A stretch of DNA of 64,000 nucleotides from Nanobdellota archaeon (GCA_023133595.1 JAGLWF010000004.1:42917-106916), one strand, 5' to 3'; positions 16,681 to 26,267 are shown, numbered from the stretch's first letter. The notes: generated by a model not told the origin, from the letters alone. Translations and numbers: made by a program.

Positions 16681-17688
16681 ATGAAAGAGGCAATGTATTA
16701 CAACAAATTAAAAGATGATATTGTGCATTGCCAGCTATGTCCTCAGTTCTGCATGATCAAACCAGGTGAAACAGGGAAATGCAGAGTGAGAAAGAATCAA
16801 GATGGAACATTGATTTCTCTTGTGTATTCCCAACCATGTTCTGCAGCAATAGATCCGATTGAGAAGAAACCATTGTTTCATTTCTTTCCAGGTTCTAAGA
16901 CTTTTTCAATATCAACAGTCGGATGCAACTTAGACTGTAAAGCGTGCCAGAACTGGGAGATCTCGCAGGCAAAACCAGAAGATGTTCCTGCAAAAGAGAT
17001 GAAGCCAGAAGAAGTTGTTGAGGAGGCATTGAAACACAACTGCGATTCTATTGCATACACTTACATTGAACCTTCAATCTTTTACGAGTACGTCCTGGAC
17101 ATTGCAAAATTAGCCCGGCAAAAAGGATTGAAAAACATAATGGTGACAAACGGTTTCCTGAATCCAGAACCAATAAAAGAATTGTATCAATACATTGATG
17201 CTGCAAACATTGACCTTAAAGCATTTAGTGATGAGTTTTACAAAGATATGTGCAAAGGAAGACTGCAGCCTGTTCTTGATGCGATAAAGCAGATAAAACA
17301 GATGAATGTGTGGATTGAATTGACAACATTGATCATTCCAGGAAAGAATGATGATAAAATAGAAATAAGACAGATGTGTGAATGGATAAAAGCAAATGTT
17401 GGTGACGACGTGCCAATCCATTTTTCCAGGTTTTTTCCGTGCTATAAATTGTTGAATATAGAGCCAACACCGATAGACACGCTAAAAAAATGCTACGAGA
17501 TTGCAAACAAAGCTGGTCTGAAATACATCTATGTCGGCAATGTCGTGGACACGCACTTCCACCAGACAGTCTGCCCAAAATGCGGCATGGAAGTCATCAA
17601 CAGATCACATAGATACGAACTCGAGGAAGTGCATCTGGAGAACAGCTGCTGCAAATTCTGCAAGACTAAGATAGCTGGTATGTTTTAA
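16681..17688 (+). CDS. amrS: AmmeMemoRadiSam-system radical SAM enzyme
   Basis: A 335-residue enzyme of the pyruvate formate-lyase activator-like AmmeMemoRadiSam group. The SAM-cluster motif is CNLDCKAC (Cys82, 86, 89). The N-terminal segment CQLCPQFC...GETGKC carries four further cysteines typical of this group, and a C-terminal pair of CxxC motifs (CPKCGME, CCKFC) suggests a bound metal. The system's usual AmmA and Memo partners are not in the window. The modified substrate is unknown. A TATA-like box (16650-16657) supports a leaderless ATG. Confidence 0.85.
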   Translation: MKEAMYYNKLKDDIVHCQLCPQFCMIKPGETGKCRVRKNQDGTLISLVYSQPCSAAIDPIEKKPLFHFFPGSKTFSISTVGCNLDCKACQNWEISQAKPEDVPAKEMKPEEVVEEALKHNCDSIAYTYIEPSIFYEYVLDIAKLARQKGLKNIMVTNGFLNPEPIKELYQYIDAANIDLKAFSDEFYKDMCKGRLQPVLDAIKQIKQMNVWIELTTLIIPGKNDDKIEIRQMCEWIKANVGDDVPIHFSRFFPCYKLLNIEPTPIDTLKKCYEIANKAGLKYIYVGNVVDTHFHQTVCPKCGMEVINRSHRYELEEVHLENSCCKFCKTKIAGMF

Positions 17689-17693
17689 TCAAA

Positions 17694-18473
17694 CTATTTC
17701 AAAGTCGCTTCGACTATTAAGAATGTAGGAATTTCTTGTTTATGAGATAAAAGATTTGTATCTTTGATGGATTTTCCTTTTGCATGTTTGATAGCAATTT
17801 CATGAAAAGCAGATACAACAAAACCTTGCTTGAACAATAATTTTAGATAGTATCCAATAGATCGATGATAATACATGACATCTTTGAATTTTGGATGTTG
17901 TCGAGAAAATAATGACAAATATCTTTTGATCTCTTTGTAATATTCTTTACCTTGCTTCTTTCTTTTTGCTGAGTGAAAAGCTGGATGAGGAATAGAAAAT
18001 ATGAGTTTTGAATTCTTTTTCAGTACTCTTGCACATTCTTTTACAGTTCCTTTAATCTTCATGATGTCATGGAAGGCCATATTTGCAACAACAAAGTTAA
18101 AAGAATTATTTTTTAAAAACGTCATCTTGCTTGAATCTCCTACAAAGAATTTGACATTTGACTTGGTTTTTGATTTTGCTATATCTATCAACTTCTCTGA
18201 ATAATCTACTCCAGTAACAAGAGCTTGTTTTTTGGCCAATTTCATAGAAAAATACCCATTTCCACAGGCAAGATCTAGGATCTTCTTATTTTTCACATTG
18301 CCTAACAATTTAAATATGACCGGATTCAGATAAGTTAAGTGATATATATCTCCTTTATCTTCAACATAGCTGCTATATTCTTCTGCAACTACATCCCAAG
18401 AAATGCTTTTTTTAGGCATGCATTTGTTTATGCAGAAGTCCTTAATAAATTTAACCTTGTATGAGAATCGCAA
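17694..18473 (-). CDS. Class I SAM-dependent methyltransferase
   Basis: A 259-residue protein with methyltransferase-11-type motifs: ILDLACGNGYFS (motif I), VTGVDYSEKLID (acidic end of strand 2), and FNFVVANMAFHDI (motif IV), then AHSECARVLK-like ECARVLKKNSKLIFSIPHP. The C-terminal part is Lys-rich and may hold the substrate site. The target, small molecule or lipid, cannot be read. The ATG at 18471-18473 or a downstream in-frame ATG at the MPKKSISWDV position is possible. It converges with the radical SAM gene. Confidence 0.8.
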   Translation of the reverse strand: MRFSYKVKFIKDFCINKCMPKKSISWDVVAEEYSSYVEDKGDIYHLTYLNPVIFKLLGNVKNKKILDLACGNGYFSMKLAKKQALVTGVDYSEKLIDIAKSKTKSNVKFFVGDSSKMTFLKNNSFNFVVANMAFHDIMKIKGTVKECARVLKKNSKLIFSIPHPAFHSAKRKKQGKEYYKEIKRYLSLFSRQHPKFKDVMYYHRSIGYYLKLLFKQGFVVSAFHEIAIKHAKGKSIKDTNLLSHKQEIPTFLIVEATLK

Positions 18474-18506
18474 ACCTTATATACTTATTTTGAATCATTC
18501 TAGAAC

Positions 18507-19373
18507 ATGAGACTTCATATGGAGTGGGACAGGGAGATTTTTGATTCGCACTTTCATATAGGCAAGTTTGGGACACAGGATTCTGCAATAGGCATGGTTG
18601 ATCTATTCAAGGACAGGGAGTTAGTGAACCACAAACAGATCAAGAAGCACATGAAAGTCAATAATATTGTGAAAGGTCTTGTCTCTCCGCACTATACTTC
18701 TGATCTGAAGCAGTCGTTTGTTGAATTCAATCCGATAATAACAGATGCAATAGGCAAATTCAAGAACCTGTTCGGTGCAATGTGGGTGAATCCAGCAGAA
18801 CCCAGCCTGAGCGCAGATGTGATGGACTCTGCTGTCTTGAATGAGAAAGTTGTTGCACTAAAGATGAATCCAAACACATGGGGAAAGAATGTGACTCCAG
18901 ATCCTAAGACATGGGATCATGATTTCAAGAATTCAATGGAAAACATAATGGATTTTGCTGCAAAGAATAAGTTTGTTCTGCAATTGACAACAGGATTAGG
19001 CAATGCAGAGATCAATCGTTACGACAGGTTCATAGAAAAATACGGTCATGGACAGAGAATACACTTTCTGCACATGGGAGGATCAGTTACAGGACACGTG
19101 AAATTTGTTCCGCGATTCATTGACTGGATTGAAAGAGATTTTGATGTTTATACAGATACATCAAGAGCTTTGGCTTTCGGACCGCATTTCCTGATAAAAG
19201 AATGTCTTGAGAAGAGTGATAATTCATTGAAACGGATAATGTTTGCATCAGACGAACCATGGGGAATATTCCAGGCAGAATTAGCTTTATTCCGCCATCT
19301 TGGCCTGTCAAATACACTGCGTTATCGTATCTTATTCCATAACGCGAACATGCTCTACTGCAATGGAGACTAA
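18507..19373 (+). CDS. Amidohydrolase-2-like metal-dependent hydrolase
   Basis: A 288-residue protein beginning with FDSHFHIGKFG, the D-x-H-x-H metal motif of the amidohydrolase superfamily. Later landmarks fit a TIM barrel: GLVSPHYTS, VALKMNPNTW (strand 3-4), VLQLTTG, IHFLHMGGS, VYTDTSR and IMFASDEPWG, whose Asp would complete the metal site. The substrate is unknown; members include decarboxylases and lactonases. It shares an operon with the MJ1316-domain gene, whose ATG lies one base after its stop. Confidence 0.75.
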   Translation: MRLHMEWDREIFDSHFHIGKFGTQDSAIGMVDLFKDRELVNHKQIKKHMKVNNIVKGLVSPHYTSDLKQSFVEFNPIITDAIGKFKNLFGAMWVNPAEPSLSADVMDSAVLNEKVVALKMNPNTWGKNVTPDPKTWDHDFKNSMENIMDFAAKNKFVLQLTTGLGNAEINRYDRFIEKYGHGQRIHFLHMGGSVTGHVKFVPRFIDWIERDFDVYTDTSRALAFGPHFLIKECLEKSDNSLKRIMFASDEPWGIFQAELALFRHLGLSNTLRYRILFHNANMLYCNGD

Positions 19374-19374
19374 G

Positions 19375-19638
19375 ATGCTCTACATCAAAGATTTTCTCGA
19401 CAAGATCAAGTGGGACAAACGCATGAAACCAGAAGAATACACACTGGTTTATATCGACCGTTTCACAGGAAAAGAAATCGAGTTTGAATATTCTGACATT
19501 ATCGGCACAAGCGGAACATTCCTCCAGATCAAGACAATTGTCAATGAAAGAGAAAAAGTTGTTGACATCCCATTGCACAGGATAGTAAAAATAAAGAAAT
19601 CTGGGTTTGTAGTCTGGGACAGGACAAAAAGAGAGTAA
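19375..19638 (+). CDS. MJ1316-domain (DUF504) small RNA-related protein
   Basis: An 87-residue protein consisting of one MJ1316 'RNA cyclic group end recognition' domain: KWDKRMKPEEYTLVYIDRF, then IPLHRIVKIKKSGFVVWDR near the end (the conserved HRI-x3-G-x-VVW-R). The ATG at 19375 follows the preceding stop by one base. A longer in-frame extension inside the previous gene is not credible. It is thought to recognise 2',3'-cyclic phosphate RNA ends in fused proteins; here it stands alone. Confidence 0.8.
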   Translation: MLYIKDFLDKIKWDKRMKPEEYTLVYIDRFTGKEIEFEYSDIIGTSGTFLQIKTIVNEREKVVDIPLHRIVKIKKSGFVVWDRTKRE

Positions 19639-19743
19639 ACTTTTATTTGAATGTTACCATTATTTACTTTCTAATATTATCCTTGCGCCTTTTAGCACTA
19701 ATTTACGTCAATTACATTTAACACCATACAAAACCTCTCAGTT

Positions 19744-21168
19744 TTACTTTTTAACAATCACACTATATCCTGCCTTCTGATTTGTGTTTTTTATAATATC
19801 TTCTATTAACTCGGGTTTCTTAATATGTGAAACAACGATTTTTTCTAACTTTTTGGTTTTCTCCAGAAAAAATCTTAAAGCAGGTAGTTCTATCAAATGA
19901 TTACCTTGTGCATCCTCTCCAATAGTATATATTTCTGGAGGTCCATTTATCATAGTTGTTGCATTTATGTAATGAAACTGTTCATTGGGAACGTTTTGAA
20001 TTAATAATTCATGAATACTTCGCAGTTGTTTTCTTGCATTCTCAGAAATATTCTGTCCTAAAAGCCTTTTTATCCCTTGTAAGCTCAATCTAGGATCCCA
20101 TCTTTTTATACCTGAAGTTCTTTTTAAGAAAATGCATAATTTTGCTCCATACATTTCGGCAATAGCAAGAGTTTGTGTGTCTGAATATTCTGGTTCAAAA
20201 CTGAATTCTTTAATAATTTGCTCTGGACAAGTAGACATAACAACAATATTTTTGTATAATAACTCGTCATCTACTTTATCAAAATTTTCAGGCGATATAA
20301 AGACTGCTTTTTCTCCTAAAGCTTCAGACAGCTCAATTGCATTGCATTTTAGGGTTTCTTTTGAAAGCTCTCTGAACAATTGAGTAGGCATATTGTACTT
20401 TACGTTCCATCTTTTTCTAGGATCCCATGCAGGACCTCCACCAGGAACACAGATCAGGCAATATTTGTTTAATAATTTTTCAATGCATGGAACAATCATT
20501 GAAACAACTTTGTTTTCCCAGTCATCAAATTCTGCATCTAAGCTGCTTCCACCTATCTTTATAACAACAACAGGGCGAGTAATTTCAGGTAAAGTTTTAG
20601 TTTCTTTTAGACCAACATCAATAAAACTCTCAAGTCCATCCATGCTTGATAATCTGTATTTTCTCCTAAGTTTTTCTTCTCTATTTAGTATATCTCTGAT
20701 TTCATTAGGACTTTCTAAATCCAAACATACTCTACGAAAGTATGCGTGCGGAGCCTGTAAAATTGTAAAAACATCATCATCATCACGTTCAAGGAATTTG
20801 AATTTAATGAGCTCTCCGGTATAATCAGGAATATTTTCTAGTGCAGATATGTATTCTTTAGGATTAATTCCTGCATTTAGAAGTGTTCTTAAAAACAAAG
20901 AAATTCCTCTTGTTTGAGTCAAATGACTTATATCAGAAAGAACTTCATAACTGTAACTTTTTCTTTGCAATATGTTAAAATGAAGCCCTTTGCTTGTTTT
21001 TGAACCCCCACCATCATGATTAACTGATACAGTAAGAATGTAATCATTAAAAAACGCGCAGCGTAAATCACCAAAATCTCTTGGAGTTTTTTTATACATC
21101 CAAAAAAGCGATTCATATATCTGTTTAGATTCTTTTTCTCCTAAAGATTCAAATTTAATCTCATTCAT
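19744..21168 (-). CDS. Amino-acid-kinase-fold protein with N-terminal extension
   Basis: A 474-residue protein. From about residue 198, VVVIKIGGSSLD, CVPGGGPAWDPRKR and YSDTQTLAIAEMYGAKLCIF match the amino acid kinase fold (uridylate kinase and molybdenum-storage-protein type): a Lys-Gly-Gly phosphate loop, a GGG turn and the helix after the nucleotide strand. The first 190 residues (with SVNHDGGGSKTSKG) are a separate domain I do not recognise. The substrate might be a nucleoside monophosphate or another acid. The gene stands alone, with 105 bp of unremarkable AT-rich DNA downstream. Confidence 0.6.
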   Translation of the reverse strand: MNEIKFESLGEKESKQIYESLFWMYKKTPRDFGDLRCAFFNDYILTVSVNHDGGGSKTSKGLHFNILQRKSYSYEVLSDISHLTQTRGISLFLRTLLNAGINPKEYISALENIPDYTGELIKFKFLERDDDDVFTILQAPHAYFRRVCLDLESPNEIRDILNREEKLRRKYRLSSMDGLESFIDVGLKETKTLPEITRPVVVIKIGGSSLDAEFDDWENKVVSMIVPCIEKLLNKYCLICVPGGGPAWDPRKRWNVKYNMPTQLFRELSKETLKCNAIELSEALGEKAVFISPENFDKVDDELLYKNIVVMSTCPEQIIKEFSFEPEYSDTQTLAIAEMYGAKLCIFLKRTSGIKRWDPRLSLQGIKRLLGQNISENARKQLRSIHELLIQNVPNEQFHYINATTMINGPPEIYTIGEDAQGNHLIELPALRFFLEKTKKLEKIVVSHIKKPELIEDIIKNTNQKAGYSVIVKK

Positions 21169-21263
21169 ATTAAAATTAATTGATAGAAGTATTTAAAGCT
21201 AACTATCATCAAACGCAGTTAAAAAGAACAAAACATATAAATCCTAGCATCATCAAAAAAGGC

Positions 21264-21572
21264 ATGAAAACAGCAACCAATATTTTCTCCCAGACAATAG
21301 GATTGATGTTCAGGAAAAATATAGTCCCAATATGCTTTATCTTCAAGAAAGAAAAAACTCATCCAATACATTCATTCTTTGTCTTCAATGCATTTGAAGC
21401 AATATATTTGGATGCAAACAGAAGTGTTGTTGACATAAAAACAATCAAACCATTCCAATTGAACATCAAGAACAAAGCACCGGCAAAATATCTGATAGAG
21501 GTACCGATAGGATGGGCAGAGAGAAACAATCTGTCAATTGGAAAAGTTTATAAGAACAAGCTTGTTGAATAA
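21264..21572 (+). CDS. DUF192 family protein
   Basis: A 102-residue protein of the DUF192 (COG1430) family: an early GLMFRKN, a PICFIF strand, IHSFFVFNAFEAIYLD and the closing YLIEVPIGWAER. The ATG at 21264 is chosen over an upstream TTG because a TATA-like CATATAAAT (about 21234-21241) puts transcription start at this ATG. No signal peptide is present, unlike many bacterial homologues. Function is unknown. It is followed after 18 bp by the EamA-type transporter. Confidence 0.75.
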   Translation: MKTATNIFSQTIGLMFRKNIVPICFIFKKEKTHPIHSFFVFNAFEAIYLDANRSVVDIKTIKPFQLNIKNKAPAKYLIEVPIGWAERNNLSIGKVYKNKLVE

Positions 21573-21590
21573 TAAAAAAGAGGTTTATAG

Positions 21591-22430
21591 ATGGTAATTC
21601 CGTTCTTTGCAGCAGCTGGTGGTGCGATAAGTTTAGTTTTGACCAAGATAGTGCTCTCAAAGCAAAAGGTGAGCTATAAAGTTTATCTCGCAATAACATT
21701 CGCATTGCTGTTCTTTGCAATGCTTGTCCTTGCGCCGTTCCTGTTGAGAATACATCCAGGAGCATTATCGCCAGCGAATGTCTTCCTGTTAGTGTTTGTC
21801 GGTTTGTTGGCCACTGTCTATAATCTTCTGTTCTTCCACGGCCTGCAGGAAGAATCTTTGAACGAGACAGAGACAATATGGATGTTTGTTCCATTGATAA
21901 TTGTAATTTTATCTGTCATAATCTATCCTGCCGAACGGAATCTGTATGTTTTTATTCCTGCATTGATATCAGGTGCAGTATTGATCCTGTCTCATATAAA
22001 GAAACACCATCTAAGATTTTCGTCTGGTGCCCATCTTATTTTAGGTTCTGTGTTCCTGATATCATTTGAAGCGATCATAATCAGATATCTGTTGCAGTTC
22101 TATTCGCCTTTTTCATTGTATCTTGTCCGTGTCGGAATTGCAGGAATACTTACCTGGCTGTATGTCAGGCCTCATGTCGGTAAGATCAAACCAATTACAT
22201 GGATCTATTTCATCTTCACCTGCATCTTTGTTCTGATCCAGTTCTTGTTCACATACTGGTCCTATGCAGTAAATGGATTAGTCTACACAATGTTGATCCT
22301 GAATTTGCTTCCAGTCCTGGTTTTTGCATATGCGTGGACACTTGGGCATGAGAAATTCGAATGGAAGAAGTTCGTGGCAGCAATTGTCATTCTAGGATGT
22401 GTTGTAGCAGTCCAGATTTTGAACCACTAG
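21591..22430 (+). CDS. EamA/DMT-type membrane transporter
   Basis: A 279-residue protein with about nine to ten hydrophobic helices in two halves, the arrangement of drug/metabolite transporters. Landmarks include LLATVYNLLFFHGLQEESLNETE and, in the second half, FLISFEAIIIRYLLQFYSPF. The helix ends and the short loops fit an inner membrane exporter of about 10 TM, slightly short of the usual 300 residues. Substrate is unknown. It is likely cotranscribed with the DUF192 gene. Confidence 0.65.
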   Translation: MVIPFFAAAGGAISLVLTKIVLSKQKVSYKVYLAITFALLFFAMLVLAPFLLRIHPGALSPANVFLLVFVGLLATVYNLLFFHGLQEESLNETETIWMFVPLIIVILSVIIYPAERNLYVFIPALISGAVLILSHIKKHHLRFSSGAHLILGSVFLISFEAIIIRYLLQFYSPFSLYLVRVGIAGILTWLYVRPHVGKIKPITWIYFIFTCIFVLIQFLFTYWSYAVNGLVYTMLILNLLPVLVFAYAWTLGHEKFEWKKFVAAIVILGCVVAVQILNH

Positions 22431-22533
22431 CAGCCAAAACCTTTAAAAAGGGGAAACAAAAAACTTATATAGGGTAACCCCATAAACTATATATATCTGA
22501 AAATAATATTAGGGGTGAACTATAGGCATTAAA

Positions 22534-24165
22534 ATGGATATCGAAGCTGAAACACCATCAAACGGAAGAATAAAATCGAATTCTGACGGAGAGGAATTAG
22601 TTTTTCCAACACAAGACATTCCAATGGGATTACCAAAAAATGTTCAATCTCTTTGTCCAGAATGTACAAAAGTTATTGATGCAGTAATGTACGAAGAAGA
22701 CGGAAAAGTCTTCATGAAAAAGACATGCTCAGAGCATGGAGAGTTCAAGGATTTCATCAGCGGAAATGTAGAGTTCTGGCTGAAGATGGAACGTACTAGT
22801 TTTGAAGACGGACCTGGTTTTGGGAATCCCCAGACAAAGTACACAGGCAATTGTCCTACTGATTGCGGTATCTGCGATCATCACCTAAGTAATGCGTGTT
22901 TAGCAAATATTGATCTTACTAACAGATGTAATCTAAATTGTCCTGTATGTTTTGCAAATGCAAACAAAGCAGGTTATGTATGCGAACCTTCTCTTGAGGA
23001 TGTGCGAAAGATTGTCAAGACATTAGTCAATACAAAACCTAATCCATGTACAGTTGTACAATTTTCAGGTGGAGAACCAAGCATCCATCCTCAAGTCATT
23101 GAAATTATGAAAATGGCTAAAGAGGAAGGTATGAAATTTATGCAGATGGCTACAAATGGTGTCCGTCTTGCGGGTGATGATGGGGAGTTTGCAAAAAAAT
23201 GTGTTGATGCAGGTCTGCAGCAAATTTACTTGCAGTTCGATGGTACTAACGAGGAAGTTTACAAGAAAACAAGAGGAAATGGAAAACTTTGGAAAATCAA
23301 ACAGAAATGTATTGAGAACTGTAGAAAAGCAGGTCTTAAAGTAGTCTTTGTTCCAACAATCATAAAAGGTGTTAATGACAACCAAGTCTGGGACATTCTG
23401 CAATATGCAATTGATAATATCGATGTTATGAATGGTGTTAGTTATCAGCCTGTTTCATTCTGCGGCCGTCTGCCTCAGGATGAAATTATGAATACAAGAT
23501 ACACTATGACAGATATTGTCGAAGCTCTCGAAAGAGGTAGCAAAGGTAAATTAATGACAATGAGAGACTGGTATCCCTTATCATTCGGATCACCAATGTC
23601 AAAATTATTGTCTGCGAACAGTGGCAAGCCTGTCATGACAATCACAAACCACGCGCAATGTGGTGCTGGTGCATACATACTTGTCAACAGAGATACCAAA
23701 GAAACAATTCCGTTATCAGCAGTGTTTGATTTTGAACGTATCATGCTAGAGATAAACGAGCTTGTAAAGAAAGCTAAAACCTCAAAGCTAAGCAACATGA
23801 TCACAAAAATCAAAGGTTTTAATATTCTAAGAAAGTATTGGAAAGCAGAGAATGCACCAGAAGATCTTAGCTTCATGACATTCATGAAGACGCTTGAGGG
23901 TATGCTGAATGGAAACAGGGTAAAAGACGAGAAGTGGATACTGCTTGTTGTCCTAGGTATGCATTTCCAGGACAAGTACAGCTTCAGACTAGACCGTGTC
24001 AGAAGATGTGTCATCCACTACGGTGCACCAGACGGTAAGATCTATCCGTTCTGCACATACAATGCTGGTCCGACTTTCAGGGAGAAGATTGAGAAAGAAT
24101 ACAGCATTCCTTTAGAAGAATGGAAGAGACGAAACGCAAACGTGCAGGATTTCAAACCTGAATAG
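22534..24165 (+). CDS. Tetraether-lipid-synthase-like (Tes/GDGT-MAS) radical SAM enzyme
   Basis: A 543-residue radical SAM protein. The SAM-cluster motif is TNRCNLNCPVCFANAN (Cys132, 136, 139). Before it are further cysteines in CPEC (41-44), CPTDCGIC (107-114) and C122, and at the C-terminal side CGAG and C-rich IYPFCTYNAG, suggesting extra Fe-S clusters. The motifs QFSGGEPS, YLQFDGTN, GVNDNQ and YQPVSFCGR match the MJ0619/MA_1486-type family that joins two archaeol tails into tetraethers. An archaeal lipid step is therefore encoded 6.7 kb from bacterial-type gpsA-plsB. Substrate assignment is by family resemblance only. Confidence 0.7.
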   Translation: MDIEAETPSNGRIKSNSDGEELVFPTQDIPMGLPKNVQSLCPECTKVIDAVMYEEDGKVFMKKTCSEHGEFKDFISGNVEFWLKMERTSFEDGPGFGNPQTKYTGNCPTDCGICDHHLSNACLANIDLTNRCNLNCPVCFANANKAGYVCEPSLEDVRKIVKTLVNTKPNPCTVVQFSGGEPSIHPQVIEIMKMAKEEGMKFMQMATNGVRLAGDDGEFAKKCVDAGLQQIYLQFDGTNEEVYKKTRGNGKLWKIKQKCIENCRKAGLKVVFVPTIIKGVNDNQVWDILQYAIDNIDVMNGVSYQPVSFCGRLPQDEIMNTRYTMTDIVEALERGSKGKLMTMRDWYPLSFGSPMSKLLSANSGKPVMTITNHAQCGAGAYILVNRDTKETIPLSAVFDFERIMLEINELVKKAKTSKLSNMITKIKGFNILRKYWKAENAPEDLSFMTFMKTLEGMLNGNRVKDEKWILLVVLGMHFQDKYSFRLDRVRRCVIHYGAPDGKIYPFCTYNAGPTFREKIEKEYSIPLEEWKRRNANVQDFKPE

Positions 24166-24186
24166 GTTTTTTTCTTTATTTCTTAT

Positions 24187-24942
24187 CTAAAAAGCTTTTA
24201 GCCTCCTAGATAAACCACGTATATGTTCAATATTATTTCTATCGTAAACTGCAAAATATGTTACATCTACTGAACTCCTTTCCAGATTTTTGCCTTCTCC
24301 AATTGGGACATCCTTAAAATCACCATACGACCATACACCTTTCGCAGGATCGACTGCTAAGCCTTCGACTTCACCAATTTCAAGTATCTTTGGTTCTAAT
24401 TCCTGATGAATTGGCTGTCTGAGAACAAATAAATTTTCTCCTGTTGGTTTCTTTCTTAATTCAAAACCCATGTATGATAATTTAATATGTGCAGTATAAT
24501 GTTCATCTTCTCGTACAAACATTTTTTTCAGTGCTTCTTGTGGTGTTTGTGGTGGTGCAGTCATACTTTCTTTTTTCGAGGTGATCATAGCAGGGTGGCC
24601 TACTACAACAAGATCAACATTAAGTCCGCTATCTCGATCCATCTGAATAACTGAATGTACTCTCTCAACTAAATTTTCATAAGCAAATCTTTCTATGCGG
24701 GGCATAGGAAGCATCTCTTTTCTTCTCCACGGCAAGGTTCTGGCTGCTATGCCTTCTGTTATGTGGAGAGAAGTTGATGGTCTATATGCTCTGAAATCTA
24801 TCCTATTTCCTTTATGATTGAATTTAGCATTCAAACTCTCTGGTGTAAAGTCAATTTCAATACAGCATAGTTCACAACCATGATCGCGAACTTCCTCATT
24901 ATTACCAGCACCATACATTGCAGCAAAAATTATATCTGACAT
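24187..24942 (-). CDS. Hypothetical protein
   Basis: A 251-residue soluble protein without a recognised family. It begins SDIIFAAMYGAGNNEEV, has a possible strand-turn VDLVVVGHPAMITSKK, and is rich in mixed beta/alpha segments with two early cysteines in CELCCIE. No membrane segment or known catalytic motif is seen. It is convergent with the Tes-like gene (21 bp gap). A TATA-like box lies about 40 bp before its start on the minus strand. Confidence 0.6.
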   Translation of the reverse strand: MSDIIFAAMYGAGNNEEVRDHGCELCCIEIDFTPESLNAKFNHKGNRIDFRAYRPSTSLHITEGIAARTLPWRRKEMLPMPRIERFAYENLVERVHSVIQMDRDSGLNVDLVVVGHPAMITSKKESMTAPPQTPQEALKKMFVREDEHYTAHIKLSYMGFELRKKPTGENLFVLRQPIHQELEPKILEIGEVEGLAVDPAKGVWSYGDFKDVPIGEGKNLERSSVDVTYFAVYDRNNIEHIRGLSRRLKAF

Positions 24943-25038
24943 TTTGAATACCCCCTATATAATAGAAGCTCCAAGGTATGAATATTTAAAGTTTTCCTGC
25001 AAAACCCTTATATACAAAGAATTCCTCCATACAAACAC

Positions 25039-25608
25039 ATGAAAAAACAAGAAAGAGAGGCAAAACTCAAAGAACTCCATCGAAGAATAAGAAGATGTTC
25101 GCTGTGTTTTCTATCACATTCAAGGATGGTTGCTGTTCCTGGACGTGGGAATCCGAATGCAAAAATAGTATTTGTTGGTGAAGCACCTGGGAATGAAGAA
25201 GATAAGACAGGAAGACCGTTTGTTGGAAGAGCAGGAAGATTTCTTGACTGGTTATTTGAAAGATACGGTTTCAGCAGAAGATTTGTTTTCATCACATCAA
25301 CTGTGAAGTGTAGGCCTCCAAAGAACAGGAAACCAAGACCGAATGAGATCTCAACATGCTCAAGCCTTTATCTGAAAGAACAGATCAGATTGATTGAACC
25401 AAAAATCGTAGTGACTTTTGGAGAGGTTGCACTAAAAGCATTACTAAATCTCAAAGGTTTATCCAAAATCCATGGCTTGCAGATAAAAAGAGATAATATA
25501 ATTTATTTCCCAACATATCATCCTGCTTCTGGCATGCGTTTCCCTGACATAAGGAAGAAGATGATGGCTGATTTCAGGAAATTAAGGAATCTTAAAACCA
25601 AGATTTAA
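25039..25608 (+). CDS. udg: Family 4 uracil-DNA glycosylase
   Basis: A 189-residue DNA repair enzyme that removes uracil from DNA. Motif 1 is GEAPGNEEDKTGRPFVGRAG, and motif 2 is YHPASGMR near the end. Four cysteines fit the 4Fe-4S cluster of this family: RCSLC (two), VKCRPP and TCSSLY. The length is normal for a family 4 enzyme. It stands alone with a TATA-like box about 25 bp before the ATG. The following gap holds the por promoter. Confidence 0.9.
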   Translation: MKKQEREAKLKELHRRIRRCSLCFLSHSRMVAVPGRGNPNAKIVFVGEAPGNEEDKTGRPFVGRAGRFLDWLFERYGFSRRFVFITSTVKCRPPKNRKPRPNEISTCSSLYLKEQIRLIEPKIVVTFGEVALKALLNLKGLSKIHGLQIKRDNIIYFPTYHPASGMRFPDIRKKMMADFRKLRNLKTKI

Positions 25609-25703
25609 TTCTTCTCAAGTGAACACACAATCTTTATATATAAATTCTCTATAGCTAAAGATATGGGGGATGGTGATAACTTCTATATATAAGTGAATAT
25701 ACT

Positions 25704-26267
25704 ATGAAGCAAGACTGGCAGATACGCTTTCACGCAAGAAGCGGGCAAGGATCAAAGACAGCTGCACATTTCTTAGCTGTTACAGCCCTGGAGCAAGGCA
25801 TGGAGTTCCAGGCTTTTTCTGAATATAGTGCTGACCGTACAGGCGCGCCTATGCGTACATTCTGCAGGATTTCTGATAAACCAATAAGAACGCACGAACC
25901 AGTCATCCATCCTGATATTGTGGTTATTTTAGATGCCAGTTTGATAGACAGCATAGATGTCACAGAAGGAATACCAGAGGACGGCATGCTACTGATCAAT
26001 TCACAGAAAGATGCAGCATTCTTCAAAGACAAGGTTGATTTTGAAGGAGAGATCCATACAATAAATGCCACAAAAATCTCATTGGATATTGTCTGCAAAA
26101 ATTTCCCAAACCTTCCTTTGTTAGGTGCGATGAGCAGGGTATCTGAAATCATTTCATTGCGTACACTAAAAGAAACTGTAAAAGAAACATATACCAAAAA
26201 GTTTGGAAGAGAATTCACTGAGAGAACCTTACGGGGTATCAATAGAGGATATGAAGAAGTAAAATGA
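25704..26267 (+). CDS. porG: 2-oxoacid:ferredoxin oxidoreductase, gamma subunit
   Basis: A 187-residue gamma subunit: IRFHARSGQGSKTAAHFLA and GMEFQAFSEYSADRTGAPM are the standard family start, and VVILDASLID and LPLLGAMSRV follow. It is the first gene of a gamma-delta-alpha-beta operon that oxidises a 2-oxoacid (pyruvate is likely, not provable) to acyl-CoA, CO2 and reduced ferredoxin. The delta gene overlaps its end by 4 bp. Two TATA-like stretches (about 25636 and 25688) precede it. Confidence 0.9.
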   Translation: MKQDWQIRFHARSGQGSKTAAHFLAVTALEQGMEFQAFSEYSADRTGAPMRTFCRISDKPIRTHEPVIHPDIVVILDASLIDSIDVTEGIPEDGMLLINSQKDAAFFKDKVDFEGEIHTINATKISLDIVCKNFPNLPLLGAMSRVSEIISLRTLKETVKETYTKKFGREFTERTLRGINRGYEEVK

